DNA from: Halobacillus sp. Nhm2S1
Lineage (GTDB): Bacteria; Bacillota; Bacilli; Bacillales; Halobacillaceae
Reading direction: 5' to 3'
DNA length: 64,000 nt
NCBI RefSeq assembly: GCF_019599545.1
Contig: NZ_JAIEZV010000002.1
Location: 620,001 to 684,000, forward strand
Numbering within the stretch: the stretch's first letter is position 1; every line of letters begins with the position of its first letter. Below are positions 16,384-24,600 of the stretch, piece after piece. A model generated the notes under the pieces. It searched no databases and was not told the origin of the DNA. It was given only the letters and a program-made list of their open reading frames with translations. A program made the position numbers and the translations under genes.

Positions 16384-16553
16384 CTCCCACTATGCAAGAT
16401 AATGGCAGGATTGTCCAAGACTCGATTTCGAGATGTCCCGGGGTTCGTTTGCTGTATTAAGAGTTAGGGTTGGCTAGGAAGCAACTCGTCCAGCTCCATC
16501 GCCCATCCACTCAACAAAAGCCTCGAAACTGAGCCTTCCACTATAGGGAGCTT
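16383..16553. repeat. Intergenic repeat family, copy B (about 170 bp)
   Basis: The ends AGCTCCC (16383-16389) and GGGAGCT (16547-16553) are inverted. Inside them lie degenerate TIR-like segments: CCAAGACTCGATTTCGAGA on the left and CCTCGAAACTGAGCCTTCCA on the right. It fills the whole gap between the YwaF-type gene and ctaE. Confidence 0.78.
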
Positions 16554-16571
16554 TTCTGTAAATAGCTTATA

Positions 16572-17144
16572 TCAGAATAGGTAAGGGGTATAAACGATGA
16601 GGATGATCAACACCCAGATGACATCAACGAAATGCCAGTAATAGTTGAAGATTTTGTGTTTCTCTTTGAACAAAGCCTTCGGTATCGTTTGCTTGAACTG
16701 CACCATTAAAAGAATCATCCACACCAGTCCAAACGCAACGTGTGATGCATGAAGTCCAACGAGGACATAAAAAGAAGCGAGAAAGTTGTTCATCGTAAGA
16801 GTGTAGCCTTCACTCCAGTATTTGTAGAACTCATGAATTTCCAGTCCCATAAAAATACTCCCGAGCAGGAAGGTTGTACCCAGCCCGATCCAGATCTTGA
16901 GACGGTTCCAATTTCCCAACCCACTTTCCGCTATCAGTAACGTACCGCTGCTCGAAAGAAGGAAAACGGATGTCAATACAACGGTTCGCAGTTCGTACAC
17001 TTCAGTAGGATTGGCCCCGCGGGGGGAGGGAGTGTAAAGGATATAGGTGGCGAACAAGGTCGCAAACATAATCGCTTCAACGACTAAATAGAGGAAGAAA
17101 CCAAGTCTTTTGTCATTGAATAATACCTCTGATGTTTGCTTCAT
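16572..17144 (-). CDS. ctaE: Cytochrome c oxidase subunit III
   Basis: Heme-copper oxidase subunit III, 190 residues with five helices, without redox centres. It stabilises subunit I. Typical segments are RLGFFLYLVVEAIMFATLFATYI and the C-terminal NYYWHFVDVIWVLIILIVYTPYLF. Its ATG overlaps the ctaD stop (ATGA), so translation is coupled. Last gene of the ctaC-ctaD-ctaE unit; there is no subunit IV gene after it, and a repeat element follows. Confidence 0.93.
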   Translation of the reverse strand: MKQTSEVLFNDKRLGFFLYLVVEAIMFATLFATYILYTPSPRGANPTEVYELRTVVLTSVFLLSSSGTLLIAESGLGNWNRLKIWIGLGTTFLLGSIFMGLEIHEFYKYWSEGYTLTMNNFLASFYVLVGLHASHVAFGLVWMILLMVQFKQTIPKALFKEKHKIFNYYWHFVDVIWVLIILIVYTPYLF

Positions 17145-19048
17145 GACTCTTCCTCCTTTCGATACACAGCTTTCCTTTCATCATTAAATACACGGTAAAT
17201 AAAGAAACCTAGTGCGGCGACTCCTCCCATCACCTGCATCCAAATCCATCCATATATAAAACCGAGACTCATGACAATCAATACACCTGCAAGCAATACA
17301 GGAGCGACCGTTTGAATAGCGATCGGAGAAGGTCTGGCCTCATTAGATTCGGGAAGCCTTTTTCTTTCCACTTTGCTATACCAGTATGCGTCGATGGAAT
17401 TTATTTGTGGAACCGGATGAAAAGGATGCTCAGGTGCCGGCGACCCCACGGTCCATTCCAGCGTCCGTCCGTCCCACGGATCCGCCCCCACAGGGTCGGT
17501 AAAGCGGTGCGTCTTATACAAATTCCACGCGACAAAAAGCATACTCGCTCCCATCAAGAAGGCTCCGATCGTACTGACGAAATTCAATAGGAATACACCG
17601 TCTTCCCATGTGTAGGTGTAGACGCGTCGCGGCATCCCGTTTAAACCAGCAAAGTGCTGGGGCATGAACGTTAAATGAAAACCGATGATGAAGAGCCAAA
17701 AATGCCATTTGCCCAGTTTTTCATCAAGCATCTTCCCTGTCATTTTCGGATACCAATAATAAATGCCTGCAAATGCACCCAGGATCGTCCCGCCAATCAT
17801 CGTGTAGTGAAAATGGGCAACAACAAAATACGAATCGTGATATTGATAGTCAGCTGCTGCTACGGCCAGCATGACCCCTGTCACTCCTCCTATGACGAAT
17901 GTAGGGATGAACCCTAATGAAAACAGCATCGGCGTCGTTATTCTGACAACCCCTTTCCGCATCGTAAACAGCCAGTTGAATACTTTGATCCCCGTTGGGA
18001 CAGCAATTAACATCGTCGTGATGGCAAAAATTGAATTGGCCAAGGCACCAAGCCCCACCGTAAACATGTGGTGCGCCCATACCATGAACCCTAGAAGTCC
18101 GATTAAAGCGATCGCAATCACCATGGATGTGTACCCGTACACTCTTTTTCTTGAAAAAGTGGAAATCACATCGGAAAAGATCCCGAAGGCAGGCAGAATT
18201 AATATATACACTTCGGGATGACCGAAAATCCAAAATAAGTGCTGCCAATACACAGGATCTCCGTATTCCCCGAGAAAGAAGCCCGTGCCGTAAATTCGGT
18301 CAAACATCAATAGCAACAGAGCGATCGTCAAAACCGGAAAAGCGATCAGGATAAGAAAAGAAGTGACGAGGGTAGCCCAGGAGAATAAGGGCATTCTTAT
18401 CATTTTCATCCCTGGTGCTCGCAGTCGGAAGATCGTGACAATCATATTGATGGCTGTAAAAATCGTCCCCAAACCTGACACTTGGAGACCGAATATGTAG
18501 TAATTGTTATTAGGACCTGTCGTGAACGTATCTGTGGCGAGAGGCGCATAGGAAGTCCACCCGGCATTGGGGGCGGCGTTGAAGAAGAAAGCCATATTGA
18601 AAATGACACCCCCTGACACAAACAACCAAAAACTAATCGAGTTCAAATAAGGAAAAGCAAGATCATTGGCCCCTAACTGAAGAGGCACGGCGATATTCAT
18701 CAGACCAATCAACAATGGCATGGAAACGAAAAAAATCATGACTGTACCATGTGTCGTAAAAACTTCATTATATTTTTGAGATTGGAAGACCCAAAAATCA
18801 TTTTCCGGTATAGCGAGCTGTGTCCGGATAAACATCGCATCAATGCCGCCACGGATGAAAAAGACCATGGACAGCAAAATGTACATCGTTCCAATTTTCC
18901 TATTGTCTGTCGTGGTGATATACTCCCAAATCAATGGCCATTTCTTTCTCGTCGTCATCCACCATAACAAGGCCAATCCCAAACAAATAGATACAATCCA
19001 GGACACAACGATGTCTGATGGTACTTCCCCTATGAAAGGAACATTCAT
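17141..19048 (-). CDS. ctaD: Cytochrome c oxidase subunit I
   Basis: Catalytic subunit of 635 residues; reduces O2 to water and pumps protons. The heme a ligand is in THGTVMIFF, the CuB/heme a3 site shows YWQHLFWIFGHPEVYILILP (His-Tyr cross-link motif), WAHHMFTVG supplies the CuB histidines and HFHYTMIGG the heme histidines. EYITTTDNRKIGTMYI is the conserved N-terminal region. The C-terminal about 90 residues form the extra helical extension. Oxidase class is settled by subunit II, which has a CuA site. TAA/ATG spacing to ctaC is 24 nt. Confidence 0.96.
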   Translation of the reverse strand: MNVPFIGEVPSDIVVSWIVSICLGLALLWWMTTRKKWPLIWEYITTTDNRKIGTMYILLSMVFFIRGGIDAMFIRTQLAIPENDFWVFQSQKYNEVFTTHGTVMIFFVSMPLLIGLMNIAVPLQLGANDLAFPYLNSISFWLFVSGGVIFNMAFFFNAAPNAGWTSYAPLATDTFTTGPNNNYYIFGLQVSGLGTIFTAINMIVTIFRLRAPGMKMIRMPLFSWATLVTSFLILIAFPVLTIALLLLMFDRIYGTGFFLGEYGDPVYWQHLFWIFGHPEVYILILPAFGIFSDVISTFSRKRVYGYTSMVIAIALIGLLGFMVWAHHMFTVGLGALANSIFAITTMLIAVPTGIKVFNWLFTMRKGVVRITTPMLFSLGFIPTFVIGGVTGVMLAVAAADYQYHDSYFVVAHFHYTMIGGTILGAFAGIYYWYPKMTGKMLDEKLGKWHFWLFIIGFHLTFMPQHFAGLNGMPRRVYTYTWEDGVFLLNFVSTIGAFLMGASMLFVAWNLYKTHRFTDPVGADPWDGRTLEWTVGSPAPEHPFHPVPQINSIDAYWYSKVERKRLPESNEARPSPIAIQTVAPVLLAGVLIVMSLGFIYGWIWMQVMGGVAALGFFIYRVFNDERKAVYRKEEES

Positions 19049-19072
19049 CCCTTACACCCCTTCCCCTCGTGT

Positions 19073-19774
19073 TTATTCTTTTTGCATCCAACTCTCAAAT
19101 GCTTCCTGACTCATCACTTTTGTCTCAAACCTCATAAGCGTATGTTCTGCCCCGCAAAACTCTGCACACTTCCCCTGATACGTCCCCTCTTCACCTGGCT
19201 CAAACGATAATCGCGTTTCTTCACCTGGGAGAACATCGATTTTCCCTGATAAATTCGGAATCCAGAAGGAATGGATCACATCATTGGATGTCAGGCGGAA
19301 TTCGACCTCCTGATCTACAGGTAAAACGAGCTCATCATAGGATTCTTTTCCGTTCTCATAAGTGAACTTCCAATTGAACTGTTGCCCTACCACTCTGACA
19401 ATCATGGCATCGCCCTGAGATCCTTCTGCTGAACCTGAGACTTTTGAGGTTATATCATATGTACTTTTCACCGTTGGTACGGCTAAAATTGCAAGCAATA
19501 AAACAGGAACGACTGTCCATGTAATTTCCAGCCACTTGTTCTCCTTTTCGTCTGGTGGAATATCGAATTTCCTATTCCCTCGTTCACGAAACTTCCTAAG
19601 AAATTGGACGAATAAAATAAATACGACGATTAATACAAGCATCATAATCCCGAAACTCAGATATATTAAGTCCGTCAATTGATCAGCTGTATCGCTTTTT
19701 GGATTAAGAACTCTCATTTGGCACCCAGATAAGAAAGCGATTACGAAAAGGAACAACACTCGTTTCTTCACCAA
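19073..19774 (-). CDS. ctaC: Cytochrome c oxidase subunit II (CuA, lipoprotein)
   Basis: Accepts electrons from cytochrome c. The 233 residues start with a lipobox (FLSGC, Cys18), so the N-terminus is lipid anchored, followed by two membrane helices (about 38-60 and 85-105). The cupredoxin domain has the CuA ligands: His in NDVIHSFWIP and CAEFCGAEHTLM (C-x3-C-x3-H-x2-M). There is no fused cytochrome c domain, unlike the caa3 CtaC of B. subtilis, so this is an aa3-like subunit II that needs a separate cytochrome c. TTG at 19774 or GTG at 19771 is the start (GGAGGG upstream). Confidence 0.94.
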   Translation of the reverse strand: MVKKRVLFLFVIAFLSGCQMRVLNPKSDTADQLTDLIYLSFGIMMLVLIVVFILFVQFLRKFRERGNRKFDIPPDEKENKWLEITWTVVPVLLLAILAVPTVKSTYDITSKVSGSAEGSQGDAMIVRVVGQQFNWKFTYENGKESYDELVLPVDQEVEFRLTSNDVIHSFWIPNLSGKIDVLPGEETRLSFEPGEEGTYQGKCAEFCGAEHTLMRFETKVMSQEAFESWMQKE

Positions 19775-19918
19775 CTCTTCCCTCCCATGCGTTTAGATAT
19801 CCGTTGTTATAGAACTGTCTAGTTATGCTCTATTACCTAATCCTTACAGAACAAAACTCCTTCTTTATCTCCCACAAAAGCTCCTGATCTATAAGGCGTT
19901 GTTTAGATGCAAGTGTGA

Positions 19919-19951
19919 GGAAATTGGTCGTTTGGGAAACGAACGATTTCC
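19919..19951. other. Imperfect inverted repeat upstream of ctaC
   Basis: GGAAAT ... ATTTCC (19919-19924, 19946-19951) enclose TCGTT / AACGA. It lies in the 267-bp gap between ctaC and the phasin gene, upstream of ctaC on the minus strand. No T-run, so it is not a classic terminator; operator or leader hairpin are possible. Confidence 0.35.
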
Positions 19952-20041
19952 CGACGCACTATCTTATACGCGATAACCTCGCAACTACGGGTGATGCAAA
20001 ACTCATATGGTCGATCATGTTTTTCATCCATATAATAAAGA

Positions 20042-20079
20042 AAAGTCCCCATTTCTGATGCGTCAGAAATGGGGACTTA
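20042..20079 (-). terminator. Terminator of the aarF-phasin unit
   Basis: AAGTCCCCATTTCTGA (20043-20058) / TCAGAAATGGGGACTT (20063-20078), a 16-bp perfect stem, with A-rich sequence on the left for the minus strand. Confidence 0.9.
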
Positions 20080-20083
20080 TTTG

Positions 20084-20392
20084 TTACCTTCCATGAAGAT
20101 TCTCAAGCCTTTCGATACGGGCTTCTAATTTTTCATATTCTTCTTTTGAAACGAAGCCTAATTCCTTCATTTGGTCCTGGAATCTGGCTTTCGCTTGTTC
20201 ATTCCACTCTTTATCTTTGCTTTGGCCTTTTGAAATCCAATGGTTCATCCAATTGTTGACCATTGTCTTCGCTTGTGACGGGCTTATTTCTCCACGCTTC
20301 ACCATTTCGTTGACCATTTTTTCAAAACGTTCCTTGCCACTGATGGCAGCGCCTAAACCAAGATGGAATCCTTTCTTCAATAAATCACTCAT
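20084..20392 (-). CDS. Phasin-like helical protein
   Basis: The 102-residue protein begins SDLLKKGFHLGLGAAISGKERFEKMVNEMVKRGEISPSQAK, the pattern of small phasin-like (PHA synthesis regulatory) proteins, and ends with a heptad-rich coiled coil KEEYEKLEARIERLENL. Its ATG overlaps the stop of the AarF-like kinase gene (ATGA), so the two are coupled. No PHA synthase is nearby. This family regularly sits beside ABC1/UbiB kinases in Bacillaceae, suggesting a joint role in membranes or lipids (inference). Confidence 0.8.
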   Translation of the reverse strand: MSDLLKKGFHLGLGAAISGKERFEKMVNEMVKRGEISPSQAKTMVNNWMNHWISKGQSKDKEWNEQAKARFQDQMKELGFVSKEEYEKLEARIERLENLHGR

Positions 20393-22053
20393 CCTTCATT
20401 CCTCCTATTATGATGGATGCTTTTTAACATCCTCAAATGATTGAACGAACTTACGAGAAACCCAAGTACACCTACTCCTGATAGGATACCCCCGATCCAA
20501 ACCGTCGGGAGGACTGGAACAATGAATGTGTAATATAAAGCAGCAGCACCGATTCCGGCTATGACGAGCGAAAAGAAAGTATAGAATAAATAGTATTGAT
20601 GGAATAAATGGTTTTTTTGATGATAACTTTTCCATTCCCTTTCTTTATCCCCGTCTTCGAGATACTCCACCAGAGCTCGCGGCAGGGAAAGAAGTGGCCT
20701 CGCTGTCTCTTTGGCGATTTCTTTATAAAGCGAAAAACTGGAGGCTTCTCCTGACATCCATTCCTTAATCACCGGTCTGCCCCACTTGATTAAATCAATT
20801 TGGGGGTACACGGTTGTGAGAACCCCTACGATAATGGAAGTCGCACGCCCCAAAAAGGCATAATCGGCAGGAAGCTGAATCGGCTGTTCTTTCACAAACT
20901 CTTGTAAATCGCCCAGCATATCATTCATCATATGCGCATCCAACTTGTCAAAGTTCCCATCCAAGTACATGTCTGTCGTCTGTTTTAAGAGCTTCTTAAC
21001 TTTTTCAGTATCCGCATCAGGGAGTAGGAAATCCATTTCCTGCAGTGATTCAATGACTCTGTCGTAATCATCTAATATGAAACCTTGAATCATTTTTCGG
21101 ATTGAATTCGCATCTTCGTTTCTGATCTCCCCGACCATCCCGAAATCGATGACAACCACTGTCCCGTCTTCTCTTAACATTAGGTTGCCAGGGTGAGGAT
21201 CGGAGTGGAACATGCCCGCATACAGAAACTGTTCCACACACAAGTCAAACAGCGTCCGAGCAATTTTTTCCCGATCGATTTTATGCTTTTTAATAAAAGA
21301 TAAGTCCGTAATTTTTGTTCCTTCAATCCACTCCATGACAAGCACACGCTTCGTCGATAGATCTGAAAAATAATCAGGGATGTAGACTTCCTCAAAACCT
21401 GCAAACCTCTTTTTGAAATGATTGCCGTTTTCAAGCTCCATGGTGAAGTCCAACTCATTGCTGATTACTCGCACGACTTCCCGGTATAAAGCGGGCAGGT
21501 CTGCCTTCTTCCCGTATATAGTAAGCTTGTCCAGCATCCAAAACACAATCTTCAATGCTTTGAAATCCATTCGGAACGTATCACGAACCCGGTATCGCTG
21601 AACTTTGACCGCAACAGGAGTACCGTCGTGCAGATAAGCTTTATAAACCTCCCCGATCGAAGCTGACGCAATCGAGTCTTCGTTGATATTTGAGAGGTAT
21701 TCATCCAGAGGCGCATTCCAATCTTCTTCAATGGTCTGTTTCGAATACTTGAACGGAACCGGTTCGACTCTGTCGACGAGCCCTTCTAATTCTTTAATAA
21801 ATGACTGGGGTAAAAGATCTCCCCTGGAGCTTAAGAACTGACCGAATTTGATTAGGAGACCACCTAACAAGACCGCTTTTTTACGATATTCTTCCGCTTG
21901 CTTTGCAAGCATCTCCTCCCATTTCCGCTTTGTATCCTGATCCCAAATCCGATGCCTTTTTTCAAACCAGAAAATTTGTATGAGAAATTTCAACGCCATC
22001 CAGACGATGATGGAAATTCGATATATGGATATGTATTTCAACCGTTGTCCCAT
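20389..22053 (-). CDS. ABC1/AarF/UbiB family atypical kinase
   Basis: The 554-residue protein contains the UbiB kinase-like domain: the KxGQ motif LIKFGQFLSSRGDLLPQSF, the Ala-rich loop region SIASASIGEVYKAYLHDGTPVAVKVQR, the catalytic loop GMFHSDPHPGNLMLRED and VVIDFGMVGEI (DFG-like). Two membrane helices lie at the C-terminus (about 495-515 and 522-545). Family members are ATPases that act in quinone or lipid handling; no ubi gene is near, and Bacillaceae make menaquinone, so the substrate is open. Promoter region upstream carries no clear boxes. Confidence 0.9.
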   Translation of the reverse strand: MGQRLKYISIYRISIIVWMALKFLIQIFWFEKRHRIWDQDTKRKWEEMLAKQAEEYRKKAVLLGGLLIKFGQFLSSRGDLLPQSFIKELEGLVDRVEPVPFKYSKQTIEEDWNAPLDEYLSNINEDSIASASIGEVYKAYLHDGTPVAVKVQRYRVRDTFRMDFKALKIVFWMLDKLTIYGKKADLPALYREVVRVISNELDFTMELENGNHFKKRFAGFEEVYIPDYFSDLSTKRVLVMEWIEGTKITDLSFIKKHKIDREKIARTLFDLCVEQFLYAGMFHSDPHPGNLMLREDGTVVVIDFGMVGEIRNEDANSIRKMIQGFILDDYDRVIESLQEMDFLLPDADTEKVKKLLKQTTDMYLDGNFDKLDAHMMNDMLGDLQEFVKEQPIQLPADYAFLGRATSIIVGVLTTVYPQIDLIKWGRPVIKEWMSGEASSFSLYKEIAKETARPLLSLPRALVEYLEDGDKEREWKSYHQKNHLFHQYYLFYTFFSLVIAGIGAAALYYTFIVPVLPTVWIGGILSGVGVLGFLVSSFNHLRMLKSIHHNRRNEG

Positions 22054-22201
22054 GTTCCTCCCCCTTCGTACTTCTGTACTTCATTCTTCCCTTCTCTTAT
22101 TCTCGTCAATCATGAAAATTCTGAAGGTCATGAGGAAAATGTACCTAAAACTTTGTTCTCAATAGTATTATTTCGAGTACCGAAAAACCATTCAAAATGA
22201 C

Positions 22202-22226
22202 TATTCTAATTTTTTAGAATATTCTA
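22202..22226. promoter_or_regulatory. Overlapping palindromes upstream of the metalloprotease gene
   Basis: TATTCTAA-TTTT-TTAGAATA (22202-22221) shares its right arm with a perfect 12-bp palindrome TAGAATATTCTA (22215-22226). Three half-sites of TATTCTA / TAGAATA alternate about 50-75 bp before the start codon. The layout suggests an operator for a dimeric regulator. I could not match it to PerR, Fur, Zur, LexA or PlcR consensus sites. Confidence 0.45.
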
Positions 22227-22277
22227 CATAATAAAACTTAGATGTTTTTACAAATTTTTCATTAGGGGGATCTTATT

Positions 22278-24395
22278 TTGAAAAATAAGAAACTAACAGC
22301 TTTACTGTCAGCGGGTGCTTTGACCCTGTCATTGCTCTCCCCAGCTGCGGTAACAGAAGTAAGCGCAAGCAAAGTACAGGAAAATTGGAATGTCGAACGG
22401 TATAGTGAAAAGATAGATATTGATGGTCAATTGCAGCGCTTGGACGAGAGCGAAAGCTTCCAGCGAGAAGCAAAGCAAACGATTAAGGAAAATGCATCTA
22501 ATGTAAACTTCAATGGGGAAGAAGGAAGCGAATCTGAATCAAACGAAGAGGCTTCAAGTACTTCTGCCACCGGTGAAACGAAAAAATTCCTCACTCGGGA
22601 TTTAGCTTTTAAAAAGTTTACCCTTCAAAGCGTAGGAGAACATGCGGAAGTTTGGGTAGCCAATGACTTATCCTTCCCTGAAGGGGACGAGCGTCCGGCT
22701 CATGTAGTCACACCTGAGCAAGCAGACATAATGGCGAAAGAATTCGATGAAAACATGTATCCTGTAGCTACTGATTTCTTTGGCTCTCCAGATACATTGG
22801 ACGGAACGAATGCTCAACTTGAAGATTTGGGAATTGTTCCTGAGGGTTACTATCAGGGAGATGGAGACAAGGTCATCATCCTTGTCGATAACGTGCAAGA
22901 TGATAATTATACAGATCCAACTTATCCATTCTTTGTTGCTGGATTCTTCTGGCAGACATTAGAAAATTATATGGACCGTAACATCATCACCATTGATTCA
23001 AGAGACTGGGATACACGCCTGGAAAGCACATTCTTCGGAACGACAATCCATGAGCTACAGCATCTTATTCACGCAGATAACGACGGTGACGAAACTTCCT
23101 GGTTAAATGAAGGAATGTCGACTTTCTCTGAATACCTGGGCGGCTATGGGCTGGATTCTGGATCGATCAACTTCCTGCTCGATCACCCGGAAAACTCGTT
23201 GACAAGCTGGGACGAGCACGTAACTGCTGAAACTGGACCAGAGACTATTGCTGATTATGGGCTGGTTCAACTATTTACCCTTTACAACTATGAAAGATTT
23301 GGACAAGAGTTCATCCGCCACGTTGCAAAAGATGAGCTGAACAGTATTGAAAGTTTCGAAAGCGCCTATAAAGACTTTGGTTTGAACGTAACATTCAATG
23401 AAGTTTACCAAGACTTCTCTACAGCCTTAGTTGTTGATGATCCGAAATTCAAAGGCGGAAAATATGGTTTTGAAAACATCGACCTGCGCAACCTTCCTAT
23501 CGGAGATGGAGAAACACGCGGAAAAACCGTCAATTTTGAAAAAGCGAAAGACTATGAAAAAGAGGGTGTCCCTGCCTGGGGTACAGACTTTAAAGAGTTC
23601 AACTTCGAACCTGGACAGAACGTAGAGTCCTTCAAGTTTAATGGCGTAGATTTTGAAGATAACACGTGGGAAAGCGTAACGGATCCTTTAGGAAGCGATA
23701 ATGAAGTGCTTTCTGCAGGCACAGGAGACGAATTGGACAACAATTTGATCTTAAAAGCGGATTTAACAGATGTTGAAGATGCGACATTGAACTTCGACCA
23801 TTATGTAGACATTGAAGAGAGCTGGGATTATGGTGTCGTTCAAGTTTCCACAGACAATGGACAAACATGGACGTCCCTCGAAAATGAAAACACGCGTACA
23901 GATGTCGTGGAAGAAGGGTATCCGAAGATCAAAGAAAATGTTCCTGGGTTCACAGGACATTTTGAGGATTACCAGTCTGAAAGCTTCGATCTTTCCGAGT
24001 ATGTAGGACAGGAAGTCCACATCTCATTCCGTTACTTGACGGACTGGGGATACAATGACACAGGATGGTTCATTGATAACATCGAAATTCCAGAAGTAGG
24101 AATAAGTTATGATGGCACGACAAAAGAGCCATTCATGTCTAAAGCAGAACTTCTCGGAAATTATGTAGACTATGGCGTTACGTTTATTAAAGAGAAAAAC
24201 AACGGGAAGTATCAAGTCGTGGAAGTCGACCCATTCAATGTGACGGAAGAAGAGGCATTGGAGCTTCAACAAGTGTTCCGTCCTGGTAAGACGTACATGA
24301 CGACTTACTATGCGGCTCCACAGGATAGCTTGAACCCTGTTGAATTTGAATATGAAGTAGATTACAAGGAAGAAGGTCCTGAAAAGAATAAGTAA
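22278..24395 (+). CDS. Secreted zinc metalloprotease, immune inhibitor A-like
   Basis: Exported 705-residue protein with a Sec signal peptide (KNKKLTALLSAGALTLSLLSPAAVTEVSASK). A propeptide-like acidic, Ser/Glu-rich region (about 65-95) precedes the protease domain. The zinc site is HELQHLIHADNDGDETSWLNEGMS: H258-E-x-x-H and a downstream Glu. This pattern is that of gluzincin-like M6/M30 relatives and differs from the HEYGH of classical InhA. The C-terminal half has a choice-of-anchor J / MAM-like beta domain (VQVSTDNGQTWTSLENENT ... GYNDTGWFIDNIEI). Start TTG with GGGGGA upstream. Probably a degradative exoenzyme; virulence is not implied. Confidence 0.82.
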   Translation: MKNKKLTALLSAGALTLSLLSPAAVTEVSASKVQENWNVERYSEKIDIDGQLQRLDESESFQREAKQTIKENASNVNFNGEEGSESESNEEASSTSATGETKKFLTRDLAFKKFTLQSVGEHAEVWVANDLSFPEGDERPAHVVTPEQADIMAKEFDENMYPVATDFFGSPDTLDGTNAQLEDLGIVPEGYYQGDGDKVIILVDNVQDDNYTDPTYPFFVAGFFWQTLENYMDRNIITIDSRDWDTRLESTFFGTTIHELQHLIHADNDGDETSWLNEGMSTFSEYLGGYGLDSGSINFLLDHPENSLTSWDEHVTAETGPETIADYGLVQLFTLYNYERFGQEFIRHVAKDELNSIESFESAYKDFGLNVTFNEVYQDFSTALVVDDPKFKGGKYGFENIDLRNLPIGDGETRGKTVNFEKAKDYEKEGVPAWGTDFKEFNFEPGQNVESFKFNGVDFEDNTWESVTDPLGSDNEVLSAGTGDELDNNLILKADLTDVEDATLNFDHYVDIEESWDYGVVQVSTDNGQTWTSLENENTRTDVVEEGYPKIKENVPGFTGHFEDYQSESFDLSEYVGQEVHISFRYLTDWGYNDTGWFIDNIEIPEVGISYDGTTKEPFMSKAELLGNYVDYGVTFIKEKNNGKYQVVEVDPFNVTEEEALELQQVFRPGKTYMTTYYAAPQDSLNPVEFEYEVDYKEEGPEKNK

Positions 24396-24402
24396 GTCCT
24401 CC

Positions 24403-24429
24403 CCCCCAATCGGATGATTGGGGGTTTCT
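24403..24429 (+). terminator. Terminator of the metalloprotease gene
   Basis: CCCCCAATC (24403-24411) / GATTGGGGG (24416-24424) followed by T-rich sequence. Confidence 0.85.
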
Positions 24430-24600
24430 TTAATGGTATCAATTTGTGAAGTATGAGGGATCTTTTCAGCCTTTGAAAATAACTTAAGCCATTTGAGAGA
24501 CCCGCTATTTTACTCGACTGGTTCATCTCACGCCTCTCCCTAACAGTTGCACCTTCTACACCAACTGTGTGAAAATTTACTATATAAAGGAGTGTTGCTG

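Noticed and set aside
22202-22226. PerR, Fur or LexA box before the protease gene
   Set aside because: Neither spacing nor bases fit those consensus sequences.
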